This document shows positions 27,605 to 35,706 of a stretch of 64,000 bases of DNA, in pieces. Position 1 is the first letter of the stretch. Every line of letters begins with the position of its first letter. The notes under the pieces were generated by a model. That model saw nothing but the letters and a program-made list of their open reading frames with translations, made no database searches and was not told the origin of the DNA. This DNA is from Psychroserpens algicola (lineage in GTDB: Bacteria; Bacteroidota; Bacteroidia; Flavobacteriales; Flavobacteriaceae), in assembly GCF_014526325.1 (NCBI RefSeq), contig NZ_JACNMJ010000008.1, positions 124,001 through 188,000 of the forward strand, read 5' to 3'. Position numbers and translations under genes: made by a program.

Positions 27605-27635
27605 TTGAACTAACCTCATTAAGTATATATATTAG
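27605..27635 (+). promoter_or_regulatory. Candidate promoter of the histidine kinase gene
   Basis: TTG at 27605-27607, then 20 nt, then TATATTAG (27628-27635), one mismatch from TAnnTTTG. The predicted start near 27639 lies after the ATG at 27638, which supports using ATG 27728 as the start of the kinase. Confidence 0.4.
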
Positions 27636-27727
27636 CTATGCTATTAATCAATTTTTATAAAAGAGCGTCAGTTCATTTTGTTGTCCCAAAAGGCCTTACA
27701 AATCTGATGCTTTTTTTATACCCAAAA

Positions 27728-29677
27728 ATGAAAAAAAGTCAGTGCTTTTTTCTCTTCATTTTAATTTGTAGCTCTGGCTATTCACAAAATCTCGATAGTT
27801 TACTTACCGTTGCAAGACAAACCAAAAATGACTCTGTTAAAATTAGAATGTTTAATAAAATAGCATTCAGCTATATCTTTAATGATACCAATAAGGCCTT
27901 AAAGGTTATTAAAGAAGGTAAGGTACTAGCCAATGAAGCACAATTTCATTTTGGTCTAACAGAACTCACCAATACCCATGGCATTTATATGGACATTACC
28001 GGAAAGTCAGATTCTGCTGGGTATTACTTTGAAAAGGCTTTAGATATGAGCCGAACACATGATTTTCAAATCATAGAATCTATGTGTATCAATAATTTGG
28101 GAATGTACAATTGGAATAGAGCCAATTATGATAAAGCTTTGGACTATTTTTTTCAATCATTAAAAATGAATGAAGCTATTGATGATGAAAGATCTACTGC
28201 TTCATCACTAAACAATATTGGTCTCATTTACCAGGAAATGAATTTAAGTGAAAAGGCATTGAGTTATCACAAAAAGGCTTTAAGTGTTCGTGAAAAGTAT
28301 AATTTAGAGAATGAACAAATAGCATCCTTAAATAATATTGGTATAAACTTAAAAGATTTAGGTCGCGTTGATGAAGCCATCATAACTTATAAAAAAGGGA
28401 TAGCACTTGCTAAGCGCAAAAATAACTTAATCGATTATTATAAATTATTAGATAATCTCGCAAATGCATATAATGTTAATGGAGACCTTGATCTGGCTCT
28501 GCAAACGTATTTAAAAGCTTTGGATAAACCCGAAGGCTATGAGTCTGAACAAAAATCTCAGCTAACTACTCTAAACAATATTGCTGCACTTTATAATGAA
28601 TTAAATCAGCCAAAAACGGCTTTGCGTTATGCAGAAAAAGGTTTCGAATTGGTCAAAAAATATCCTGAGATTGAATTGATATCTGCCGATTTGAATTTAA
28701 CCACTGCCGAAAGTTACTATATGCTTAATGACTTTAAAAAAGCAAGGGCAAAACGTCAAGAGTTTATCACACTTAAAGATTCTATTTTTTCTGAAACAAA
28801 TGCAGTAGCCATTGCAGATTTGGAAATCAAATATGAAACCGAAAAGAAAGAACGTGAAATATTAGTGCAGCGTGCTGAATTAGCTGAAAACAAACTTACC
28901 ATTCAGCAGCGTGATTACCAAATTTATGGTTTAATAGCATTGGCATTAATATTAGGGCTTATTGGCTTCTTATTTTACAACCAGCAAAAACTTAAAAATA
29001 AACAGCTACAAAAAGAGAATGAACTCAAAGACGCATTGATTAAAATTGAAACCCAAAATCGTTTGCAAGAGCAACGTCTTAGAATTAGTCGCGATTTGCA
29101 TGATAATATTGGAGCTCAACTGACGTTCATCATTTCATCAATCGATAATTTAAAATACGGTTTTGATATTAAAGATGAAAAACTCACCAAAAAGCTTGAA
29201 ACCATCAGTCAGTTTGCTAGTACTACTATTTATGAGTTAAGAGATACCATTTGGGCAATGAATAAGAATGAGATTTCATTAGAAGATTTACAATCCCGTA
29301 TATCTAATTTTATAGAGAAAGCCGATACAGCTTCAGATGGTGTTCAATTTAAGTTTAATTCTTCAACGTCTAAGATGGAACAGGTGACCTTTACATCAGT
29401 TGAAGGTATGAACATGTATCGCATTATTCAGGAAGGTATTAATAATGCATTAAAATACGCAGATGCCAAAAACATTACAGTTGATTTTTCAGTAGAACAA
29501 GACGATTTTGTTTTTAAAGTTTCAGATGACGGAAAAGGTTTCGATGTTAAAAATGCGACTCTTGGAAATGGCATTAATAATATGAAAAAACGCGCACAGG
29601 ATATTGGAGGACTTCTAACATTACTGTCTGATGATAATGGTACCGTTTTACTACTAAAGTTAAAAAACCACATTTAA
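27728..29677 (+). CDS. TPR-containing sensor histidine kinase (NarL-type partner)
   Basis: This is a 649-residue kinase from ATG 27728, which opens a clear signal peptide (MKKSQCFFLFILICSSGYSQ); an ATG 90 bp upstream would add residues that fit no signal. The periplasmic part has about six to seven tetratricopeptide repeats (residues 45-340). A transmembrane helix lies about 400-417 and a coiled coil about 420-450. The HisKA_3 dimerisation domain has the phospho-accepting His458 in SRDLHDNIGAQ. The HATPase domain ends it, with NNALKYA and DDGKGFD. It probably phosphorylates the LuxR-type regulator at 30067. The ligand is unknown. Confidence 0.93.
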   Translation: MKKSQCFFLFILICSSGYSQNLDSLLTVARQTKNDSVKIRMFNKIAFSYIFNDTNKALKVIKEGKVLANEAQFHFGLTELTNTHGIYMDITGKSDSAGYYFEKALDMSRTHDFQIIESMCINNLGMYNWNRANYDKALDYFFQSLKMNEAIDDERSTASSLNNIGLIYQEMNLSEKALSYHKKALSVREKYNLENEQIASLNNIGINLKDLGRVDEAIITYKKGIALAKRKNNLIDYYKLLDNLANAYNVNGDLDLALQTYLKALDKPEGYESEQKSQLTTLNNIAALYNELNQPKTALRYAEKGFELVKKYPEIELISADLNLTTAESYYMLNDFKKARAKRQEFITLKDSIFSETNAVAIADLEIKYETEKKEREILVQRAELAENKLTIQQRDYQIYGLIALALILGLIGFLFYNQQKLKNKQLQKENELKDALIKIETQNRLQEQRLRISRDLHDNIGAQLTFIISSIDNLKYGFDIKDEKLTKKLETISQFASTTIYELRDTIWAMNKNEISLEDLQSRISNFIEKADTASDGVQFKFNSSTSKMEQVTFTSVEGMNMYRIIQEGINNALKYADAKNITVDFSVEQDDFVFKVSDDGKGFDVKNATLGNGINNMKKRAQDIGGLLTLLSDDNGTVLLLKLKNHI

Positions 29678-29718
29678 ATATTTTAATGTAACTTTAGAGA
29701 TAATAAAATTTTGAAACT

Positions 29719-29919
29719 ATGTTATATACACCAGAAATCATCGCTGCATTTGCCTTATTCCTTGCCACTTTAACTGGATCGCCTGAAACGTATTCGACCG
29801 ATATCAATGATTATGAAGTTACCGAAACTCGTACTTCTGAAACGACTACCGAATCGACTGAAGGTCGCAGCGGAAGAATTACTTTTAAAGCTAAAGAAGG
29901 AGCGACACTAGCACGATAA
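29719..29919 (+). CDS. Small hypothetical protein between kinase and response regulator
   Basis: This is a 66-residue protein with a hydrophobic N-terminus (MLYTPEIIAAFALFLATLTG) and a Thr/Glu-rich polar middle, ending in a basic tail. No family is recognised. It starts 41 bp after the kinase gene and is closed by a good terminator 22 bp on, which supports its being expressed. It could be a membrane-attached small protein linked to the two-component system, but that is a guess from position. Confidence 0.6.
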   Translation: MLYTPEIIAAFALFLATLTGSPETYSTDINDYEVTETRTSETTTESTEGRSGRITFKAKEGATLAR

Positions 29920-29940
29920 GACCTTGCTTAAAAGTTCAGG

Positions 29941-29979
29941 AAAACCTAAATCATTATATGTCGATTTAGGTTTTTTTCT
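29941..29979 (+). terminator. Intrinsic terminator after the 66-residue gene
   Basis: An 11-bp stem AAACCTAAATC (29942-29952) and GATTTAGGTTT (29963-29973) is followed directly by a T-run. It should end the transcript that includes the kinase and separate it from the response regulator. Confidence 0.75.
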
Positions 29980-30000
29980 TTACCATCAATAGTGGTAAAA

Positions 30001-30047
30001 TACGGCAAATGCCGTAGCAATACTATACGCATAAAATCGTAACTTTT
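30001..30047 (+). promoter_or_regulatory. TACGnCA palindrome and promoter of the response regulator
   Basis: The perfect 7-bp palindrome TACGGCA-AA-TGCCGTA is at 30001-30016, followed by a -7-like TAACTTTT at 30040-30047 with no TTG at -33. The spacing from palindrome start to -7 start is 39 nt, the same as upstream of 25064. Autoregulation by the LuxR-type regulator is inferred. Confidence 0.55.
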
Positions 30048-30066
30048 AAGCTCAAATAGAATAGAT

Positions 30067-30717
30067 ATGACTGTCAAAATTGCCATAGTAGATGATAATA
30101 CATTCCTGATAAATACTGTGAAGGAAAAACTGTCTTTTTTTGATGATTTCAGTGTGAAATTTATGGCCATAAATGGTTCTGAATGTCTTACTAAATTAGA
30201 AGATAATCATAATCTTGATTTGATTTTGATGGATATAGAAATGCCTGTTTTAAATGGGATTGAAACTACCGAAATTGTAAAGAAGAAATATCCGCATATA
30301 AAAATTATAATGCTTACTACCTTTGATAATGATGAGCATATTTTTAACGCTATTAAAGCAGGAGCTGATGGATATTTACTTAAAGAAATTAATGCTCAAA
30401 ACCTTCATGATGGTATCATTGAAACCTTAAATGGCGGAGCTGCTATGAATCCTTCCATTGCGTTAAAAACACTCAAACTGTTGCGTAACCCTTTGAGCAT
30501 TGAAAACGAAAAAGATAAAGAAGACATCAGATTATCAAACCGTGAAACTGAAGTTTTAGAGCATCTTAGTAAAGGACTTAATTACATACAAATTGCAGAT
30601 AATTTGATTTTGTCAAAAGGTACGGTCAGAAAACATATTGAAAATATATACCGAAAACTTCAGGTGCATAATAAACTAGAAGCCGTACAAAAGGCTAAGA
30701 AGAACAACCTTATTTAA
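30067..30717 (+). CDS. NarL/LuxR-type response regulator
   Basis: This is a 216-residue regulator. The receiver domain has the acidic pair DD (9-10), phospho-acceptor Asp56 in LILMDIEMP and Lys near 104 (LLKEI). The C-terminal LuxR helix-turn-helix is in the last 65 residues (NRETEVLEHLSKGLNYIQIA and GTVRKHIENIYRKL). It is the natural partner of the HisKA_3 kinase two genes upstream. Its promoter carries a palindrome suited to a LuxR-type dimer. The 3' end overlaps the convergent coaD by 8 bp. Confidence 0.94.
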   Translation: MTVKIAIVDDNTFLINTVKEKLSFFDDFSVKFMAINGSECLTKLEDNHNLDLILMDIEMPVLNGIETTEIVKKKYPHIKIIMLTTFDNDEHIFNAIKAGADGYLLKEINAQNLHDGIIETLNGGAAMNPSIALKTLKLLRNPLSIENEKDKEDIRLSNRETEVLEHLSKGLNYIQIADNLILSKGTVRKHIENIYRKLQVHNKLEAVQKAKKNNLI

Positions 30718-31165
30718 TTCTTACACTATTAGGTACTAATTTGGTATAATCGCCATTGTTTCTAATAACATCTCTTACAATTGAAGATGAAATATACGAC
30801 GTACTCGCTGCGGTTAATAAAAATACAGTTTCAATAGGAGCGAGATCCCTGTTGGTATGGGCAATAGCTTTTTCAAATTCAAAATCTGCCGGATTACGTA
30901 AACCTCTTAAAATAAATTCAACATTATTTTTCTGGCAAAAATCTACTGTTAAACCTTTGTAAGTTACAACCGAAACCTTAGGCTCGTCTTTAAAGGCATT
31001 TTCAATAAATTCTTGACGTTCTTTTAGAGAGAACATGTACTTTTTTTCGGCATTGATACCAATGGCAACAATCACTTCATCAAAAAGCTTTACACTACGC
31101 TTAATAATATCGTAATGACCTAGAGTAATTGGATCAAATGATCCGGGAAATATAGCTCGTTTCAT
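30710..31165 (-). CDS. coaD: Phosphopantetheine adenylyltransferase
   Basis: This is a 151-residue enzyme of coenzyme A synthesis that adenylates 4'-phosphopantetheine. The nucleotidyltransferase motif is FPGSFDPITLGHYDII (about 5-20), followed by RGLRNPADFEFE (about 86-97) and TSYISSSIVRD near 124-134. I place the start at the ATG whose complement is 31163-31165 (MKRAIFPGS), because an upstream ATG adds five residues not typical of the family. It reads with the zinc-ribbon and ddl genes and may share their transcript. Confidence 0.95.
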   Translation of the reverse strand: MKRAIFPGSFDPITLGHYDIIKRSVKLFDEVIVAIGINAEKKYMFSLKERQEFIENAFKDEPKVSVVTYKGLTVDFCQKNNVEFILRGLRNPADFEFEKAIAHTNRDLAPIETVFLLTAASTSYISSSIVRDVIRNNGDYTKLVPNSVRIK

Positions 31166-31206
31166 ACTATAAAGATACAATTATGTTTTATAATCGTTAG
31201 TCGATA

Positions 31207-31815
31207 TCATCGTCGATCAACTTCGAGAATAAATTTTTCTGAATATAACTCTTGAATGTCTTTTTTTGAATACTTATCTCTTAAGAACTCTGCATAGTTC
31301 TCAGGCTTATCTATAGTGTAAATTTTAGATCGTTTAGAGCTGCTTTCGAGATTGTAGATGACCTGTAAACTATCAACTGATACATCAGTAATTTTCATAG
31401 TTGTATAATTGGTTTTTGTTTTAAATTGTATGGTATAAACATCACCAACCATTGGATTGTTAATATATAATTGATCATTTTGATCATCTTTAATTACAGC
31501 GTAAGTCAAGAAAGAAATCATTAATATTGCGAGGAGCAGTCCGCTAAAAAACCAAATCGGATATGGAGCAGAGGCTTCAGTTTTAAACGTGTCTTTAACG
31601 CGTTTCGGTAGTTCTTTTAAACGAAACATCGCACCACAGGTATCACATTCTAAAAACTTTTGTCTACCTATGGGGAATGTCGGAATCCAAAAGACATCAA
31701 CAAACCTACCAAAAACTTCATAATGCATGGTTGTTTTGCTGTCACAGTCAGGACAAGGTACATGGTGCAACCTCCCTTTTTTGATGATTTTTTTTCGAGT
31801 TCCCCAAATAATCAT
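31207..31815 (-). CDS. Zinc-ribbon membrane protein
   Basis: This is a 202-residue protein with an N-terminal zinc ribbon (CPDC at about 20-23 and CDTC at about 57-60) of the type linked to the FPIGRQKF segment seen in YgzB/zinc-ribbon-15 proteins. One transmembrane helix lies about 97-118, followed by a polar, beta-rich C-terminal domain. Function is unknown. It is 4 bp after ddl and 41 bp before coaD on the same strand. Confidence 0.75.
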   Translation of the reverse strand: MIIWGTRKKIIKKGRLHHVPCPDCDSKTTMHYEVFGRFVDVFWIPTFPIGRQKFLECDTCGAMFRLKELPKRVKDTFKTEASAPYPIWFFSGLLLAILMISFLTYAVIKDDQNDQLYINNPMVGDVYTIQFKTKTNYTTMKITDVSVDSLQVIYNLESSSKRSKIYTIDKPENYAEFLRDKYSKKDIQELYSEKFILEVDRR

Positions 31816-31819
31816 AGCA

Positions 31820-32794
31820 TTACTTTAAACAAGACTCTATCGCATTTTCAAATAAGTCTAGCATGCTAATACCAGCTTCAACAGCTTGTTGAGGTAAAAT
31901 ACTTGCTGCTGTTAAACCTGGAACAGTATTGACTTCGAGAAGGTGAGGTTCACCATTTTTAAAGATATATTCGCTTCGGCTAAATCCTTGCAGACGTAAG
32001 ACTTCATAAACTGTTTTTGCTACACGTCTTACCTTTTCAGCTTGTTCATCGCTAATACGTGCAGGTGTAATTTCTTGTGATTCTCCTAAATATTTTGCTT
32101 TATAATCGAAAAAATCATTGTTAGATACGATTTCCGTAATTGGTAATACCAACACTTCGCCTTTATAATTAATGACACCAACAGAAACTTCAGTGCCATC
32201 TAAAAAAGCTTCAATAATGACTTCGTCATCTTCTTTAAAAGCAACGTCTAAAGCATTTTGAAGCTCTTCTTTGTGATACACTTTAGAGATACCAAAGCTA
32301 CTCCCAGCCTTATTAGCTTTAACAAAGCATGGTAAACCAACTTTGTCAATAATAGCATCTTCATCAATGCTGTCGCCTAAGTTTACAAAATACGATTCAG
32401 CAGTTTTAATGCCATAAGGTTTTAGAGCACTCAAGCAGTCTCTTTTATTAAAGGTTAAAGCAGCTTGATACATACCGCAACTCGTATGTGGTATGTTCAA
32501 TAATTCAAAGTATCCTTGCATAAAACCGTCTTCACCAGGAGAGCCATGAATTGCATTAAATACACAATCAAATGTGATTTTTGTTTCATTTACCAATACC
32601 GAAAAATCATTCTTGTCAATAGGGAATTCCTCATTTAAATCATTAACAAACACCCATTTGTTTTTAAAAATATGAATGCGATAAGTGTTATATTTTGAAG
32701 TGTCTAAAGTATCGTAGACCACTTGTCCGCTTTTAAGAGAGATTTCATATTCGCTCGAAAATCCTCCCATGATGATAGCGATATTTTTTTTCAT
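31820..32794 (-). CDS. ddl: D-alanine--D-alanine ligase
   Basis: This is a 324-residue ATP-grasp ligase that makes the D-Ala-D-Ala dipeptide for peptidoglycan. Visible motifs are MGGFSSEYEISLKSG (about 9-23), NAIHGSPGEDG (about 80-90), KANKAGSSFGISKV (about 146-159) and the C-terminal EVNTVPGLT (about 294-302). The Tyr/Ser pair near the SRSEY segment fits the dipeptide (not D-Ala-D-Lac) type. Size is normal. It is divergent from the PASTA protein gene across 155 bp. Confidence 0.97.
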   Translation of the reverse strand: MKKNIAIIMGGFSSEYEISLKSGQVVYDTLDTSKYNTYRIHIFKNKWVFVNDLNEEFPIDKNDFSVLVNETKITFDCVFNAIHGSPGEDGFMQGYFELLNIPHTSCGMYQAALTFNKRDCLSALKPYGIKTAESYFVNLGDSIDEDAIIDKVGLPCFVKANKAGSSFGISKVYHKEELQNALDVAFKEDDEVIIEAFLDGTEVSVGVINYKGEVLVLPITEIVSNNDFFDYKAKYLGESQEITPARISDEQAEKVRRVAKTVYEVLRLQGFSRSEYIFKNGEPHLLEVNTVPGLTAASILPQQAVEAGISMLDLFENAIESCLK

Positions 32795-32903
32795 TTAAGA
32801 CCGATTTAAGTATGCTGGGTTTATTTCAGTTTATAATTTGTATTAATTCACAATAAAAACAATGAATTATCAGTTAAGCTAAAATACCAAATAAACCCAT
32901 AAT

Positions 32904-32930
32904 AAAAACGCTTTCGTTTTTATATATTTG
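32904..32930 (+). promoter_or_regulatory. Hairpin and -7 element upstream of the PASTA gene
   Basis: TATATTTG at 32923-32930 matches the -7 consensus, 20 bp before the ATG. It is immediately preceded by a perfect 7-bp inverted repeat AAAAACG (32904-32910) and CGTTTTT (32915-32921), where a -33 box would be partly covered. A repressor site or the AT-rich part of a terminator are alternatives. Confidence 0.4.
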
Positions 32931-32949
32931 TCCTCTAGTACTAAATTTC

Positions 32950-33510
32950 ATGAGTGTCATACAATTTCTTAAGAGTAAAACGTTTTTTAAGCAATTAGGA
33001 TTAGCAATAGTCGCTTTACTTGTTATCGTATTTTTAACAATGCAATGGCTAAAAAGTACGACTAATCACGGAGAGTTTGTAGAAGTTCCTGACTTAAAAG
33101 GTAAAACACTTGAAACCGTTGCAATCGAACTTGATGACCATGATTTGGTTATGGAAATTCAGGATTCGGCTAACTACAATCCTAAATATCCTAAATTTTC
33201 TGTGATTGAGCAATATCCCAGAGCAGGAGCTCAAGTGAAAGAAAACCGAAAAATTTATCTCACTTTAAATCCGTCTGGATACCGTAAAGTAGCAGTGCCT
33301 AATATTGTCCGACGTACATTTCGTCAAGCGAAACCAACATTAGAAACCTTAGGATTTGAAGTTGGAAAAGTCACCTATGTCGATGATATAGGAAAAGACG
33401 AAGTAATTGCTATAAAATTTAAAGGCGAAACTATTTCAGCAGGCAGAATGTTGCCGCTAACTTCAAAAATTGATGTTGTTTTAGGAAACGGAAAACGAGG
33501 ATCAAACTAA
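32950..33510 (+). CDS. PASTA-domain membrane protein
   Basis: This is a 186-residue protein with one transmembrane helix (about 14-33) and two PASTA domains (about 45-110, from VPDLKGKTLETV, and about 115-183, from VPNIVRRTFRQAK). PASTA domains bind peptidoglycan fragments in kinases and penicillin-binding proteins, but no kinase or transpeptidase is attached here. It lies between ddl (divergent) and rluD (4-bp gap); a standalone PASTA protein at this place is common in the phylum. A cell-wall role is inferred. Confidence 0.9.
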   Translation: MSVIQFLKSKTFFKQLGLAIVALLVIVFLTMQWLKSTTNHGEFVEVPDLKGKTLETVAIELDDHDLVMEIQDSANYNPKYPKFSVIEQYPRAGAQVKENRKIYLTLNPSGYRKVAVPNIVRRTFRQAKPTLETLGFEVGKVTYVDDIGKDEVIAIKFKGETISAGRMLPLTSKIDVVLGNGKRGSN

Positions 33511-33514
33511 AACA

Positions 33515-34552
33515 ATGACTACAGCACATACAGCAGCCGAACAAAATGATGATGAATTATTTGAGCATCACGCCTTTACAGTAGATAAAGGTCAGGCGCC
33601 ATTACGTATCGATAAGTATTTAATGAATCGAATTGAAAATGCGACACGTAATAAAATTCAAACTGCAGCAAAAGACGGTAGTATTTATGTCAATGATGTT
33701 CAGGTCAAACAAAATTATAAGGTCAAGCCTTTTGATAAAATCCGAGTCTTATTCGAACATCCACCTTACGAATATTTATTAACACCAGAAGATATCCCTT
33801 TAGATATTGTCTATGAAGATGATGAGCTTTTAGTGATTAATAAACCAGCCGGAATGGTCGTCCATCCTGGTCACGGAAATTATTCTGGGACACTAATCAA
33901 TGCCTTGGTATTTCACTTTGAAAATTTGCCAAACAACTCCAGCGAACGTCCAGGACTGGTACATCGCATCGATAAAGACACAAGTGGTTTATTAGTGGTT
34001 GCCAAAACAGAGCAAGCGATGACGCATCTGTCTAAGCAGTTTTTTAATAAAACCAGTGAGCGCGAATATGTAGCTATTGTTTGGGGAAATATGACAGAAG
34101 ACGAAGGTACAATTGAAGGGCATATTGGTCGCCATCCCAAAAACAGATTGCAAAATACCGTATTCGAAAGTGATGATGCCGATGAGAAAGGCAAACCAGC
34201 AGTTACACATTATAAAGTAATCGAGCGATTGGGTTATGTGACTTTGGTGTCGTGCAAACTCGAAACAGGTCGTACACATCAAATACGTGTCCATATGAAA
34301 CATATTGGACATACACTGTTTAACGACGAGCGTTATGGTGGCGAACGCATTTTAAAAGGCACTACCTTTTCAAAATATAAGCAGTTTGTAGATAACTGTT
34401 TCAAAATTTTACCGCGACAGGCACTGCATGCTAAAACTCTCGGATTTCAACATCCAAAAACGGGTGAGCAACTTAGTTTCGATTCGCCAATTCCAGATGA
34501 TATGCAACAGTGTATTGAGAAATGGCGTCATTATGCCACGCACATGCAATAG
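33515..34552 (+). CDS. rluD: Ribosomal large subunit pseudouridine synthase, RluD family
   Basis: This is a 345-residue RluA/RluD-family synthase that makes pseudouridines in 23S rRNA. An S4 domain lies about 26-95. The catalytic motif HRIDKDTSGLLVVAKT (about 150-165) includes the essential Asp, and the RTHQIRVHMKHIGH motif is near 250-263. The N-terminal S4 domain and length fit RluD rather than RluA. It follows the PASTA gene by 4 bp. RluD or RluC target positions cannot be told apart with certainty. Confidence 0.92.
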   Translation: MTTAHTAAEQNDDELFEHHAFTVDKGQAPLRIDKYLMNRIENATRNKIQTAAKDGSIYVNDVQVKQNYKVKPFDKIRVLFEHPPYEYLLTPEDIPLDIVYEDDELLVINKPAGMVVHPGHGNYSGTLINALVFHFENLPNNSSERPGLVHRIDKDTSGLLVVAKTEQAMTHLSKQFFNKTSEREYVAIVWGNMTEDEGTIEGHIGRHPKNRLQNTVFESDDADEKGKPAVTHYKVIERLGYVTLVSCKLETGRTHQIRVHMKHIGHTLFNDERYGGERILKGTTFSKYKQFVDNCFKILPRQALHAKTLGFQHPKTGEQLSFDSPIPDDMQQCIEKWRHYATHMQ

Positions 34553-34555
34553 TAT

Positions 34556-34655
34556 TTGGGCGTTCCCTTTTCAGGTTTCAAACCTTAAAAGGTCAGGCTC
34601 TCGCACGTCGCTCTCGTTGAGGAGCTCCACAAGCGCTCCATCCTTAACGCAAGTT
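34556..34655. repeat. GC-rich structured non-coding element, likely dispersed repeat
   Basis: About 100 bp between rluD and yaaA is clearly richer in G+C than its surroundings. It opens with TTTGGGCGTTCCC and a hairpin (CCTTTT 34566-34571 with AAAAGG 34587-34592, inner AGGT with ACCT), and closes near CTTAACGCAAG. I recall similar GGGCGT...GGTCGGGCT elements as repeats in flavobacterial genomes, but only this copy is in the window. The spacer (204 bp) shows no gene. Confidence 0.45.
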
Positions 34656-34756
34656 TAAGCCATTAGTTTTACTTATTGCCTTATAGAAAGATTTGAAAAG
34701 GTTTAGTTGACGATTAGTGTTTAGAATTGTAAATTTGAAATAAAAATTTCCGATAT

Positions 34757-35515
34757 ATGAAACTCGTTCTATCTCCAGCAAAATCATTAGACTTCGATAG
34801 TAAGTTGCCTACAACTAAAACCTCTGAAGCTTGTTTTTTAAAACAATCAGAACGTTTAAATAAGTTGCTCAAAAAGAAATCGGCAAAAAGCTTATCTAAA
34901 CTCATGAAGATTTCTGATAATTTAGGGCAGTTAAACTACGAACGCAATCAGGAATGGTCGCTTCCGTTTACTAAAGATAATGCCAGACCAGCCGTTTATG
35001 CTTTTAGTGGTGATGTGTATCGCGGATTGGATGCTTACTCTATCGACACAAAAAAAATAGACAAACTTCAAGATACAGTAAGAATTATCTCTGGGTTATA
35101 CGGTATTTTAAAACCCTTAGATTTAATGCAACCTTACCGATTAGAAATGGGCACCAAATTTCCGGTAGGAAAAAACAAAAATCTATATGAGTTCTGGAAA
35201 AAACAAGTTACGCAGGCTTTAAACGATGAGTTAGAAGAAGGCGAATTGTTTTTAAACCTGGCAAGCAACGAATATTTTAAAGCTATAGATACAAAAGCTT
35301 TAAAAGTGCCTGTTATTACAGCAAATTTTAAAGATTTTAAAAACGGAGAATATAAAACCATAATGACTTTTGCTAAACAAGCCAGAGGATATATGACACG
35401 TTATATTATCGATACCAATGCCAATTCAATTGAAGATATAAAAGGCTTTAATTATGAAAACTATCGCTTTTCTGAAGCATTATCAAGCGATACCGAATTG
35501 ATATTCACGAGATAG
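34757..35515 (+). CDS. yaaA: YaaA-family peroxide stress protein
   Basis: This is a 252-residue YaaA (DUF328) protein; in E. coli it limits free iron and oxidative DNA damage during peroxide stress. The family landmarks are LSPAKSLDF at the start, FSGDVYRGLDAYS (about 80-92), ISGLYGILKPLDLMQPYRLEMG (in two stretches under 20 residues, about 110-131) and NLASNEY near 166. Length is usual. Its stop codon directly abuts the convergent bTHX gene. The role is transferred from the family. Confidence 0.94.
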   Translation: MKLVLSPAKSLDFDSKLPTTKTSEACFLKQSERLNKLLKKKSAKSLSKLMKISDNLGQLNYERNQEWSLPFTKDNARPAVYAFSGDVYRGLDAYSIDTKKIDKLQDTVRIISGLYGILKPLDLMQPYRLEMGTKFPVGKNKNLYEFWKKQVTQALNDELEEGELFLNLASNEYFKAIDTKALKVPVITANFKDFKNGEYKTIMTFAKQARGYMTRYIIDTNANSIEDIKGFNYENYRFSEALSSDTELIFTR

Positions 35516-35641
35516 TTAGGCTTTTTTATTTGGGTTGATTTTGTCTTCCGTTTTCGGACGCTTTTTTATACGCGGTCGCCTTACACCAAATGTGCCTCTG
35601 TGTATTTTTCCGCGTCTTGATTTTTTATCACCTTTTCCCAT
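35516..35641 (-). CDS. Small ribosomal subunit protein bTHX
   Basis: This is a 41-codon gene missed by length filters. It starts with ATG (complement 35639-35641) and stops at TAA (complement 35516-35518). The protein begins MGKGDKKSRRGKIHRGTFG and is very basic, with 16 Lys/Arg among the first 30 residues, matching the bTHX (THX) protein that sits on the 30S head in Thermus and is conserved in Bacteroidetes. It is convergent with yaaA with no spacer. Identification rests on the conserved N-terminus. Confidence 0.88.
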   Translation of the reverse strand: MGKGDKKSRRGKIHRGTFGVRRPRIKKRPKTEDKINPNKKA

Positions 35642-35706
35642 AGTTTTTGTGTAATTTGTAGTGTCTTTAATGTACAAAAAAATATCATCAAATTCAAGTT
35701 AAATCT

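Noticed and set aside
27638-27727. Upstream ATG start for the histidine kinase
   Set aside because: It precedes a proper signal peptide by 30 residues that do not fit one, and lies before the predicted transcription start.
34428-34658. 76-residue frame over the rluD end and GC-rich island
   Set aside because: Out of frame with rluD and runs into the non-coding repeat-like segment.
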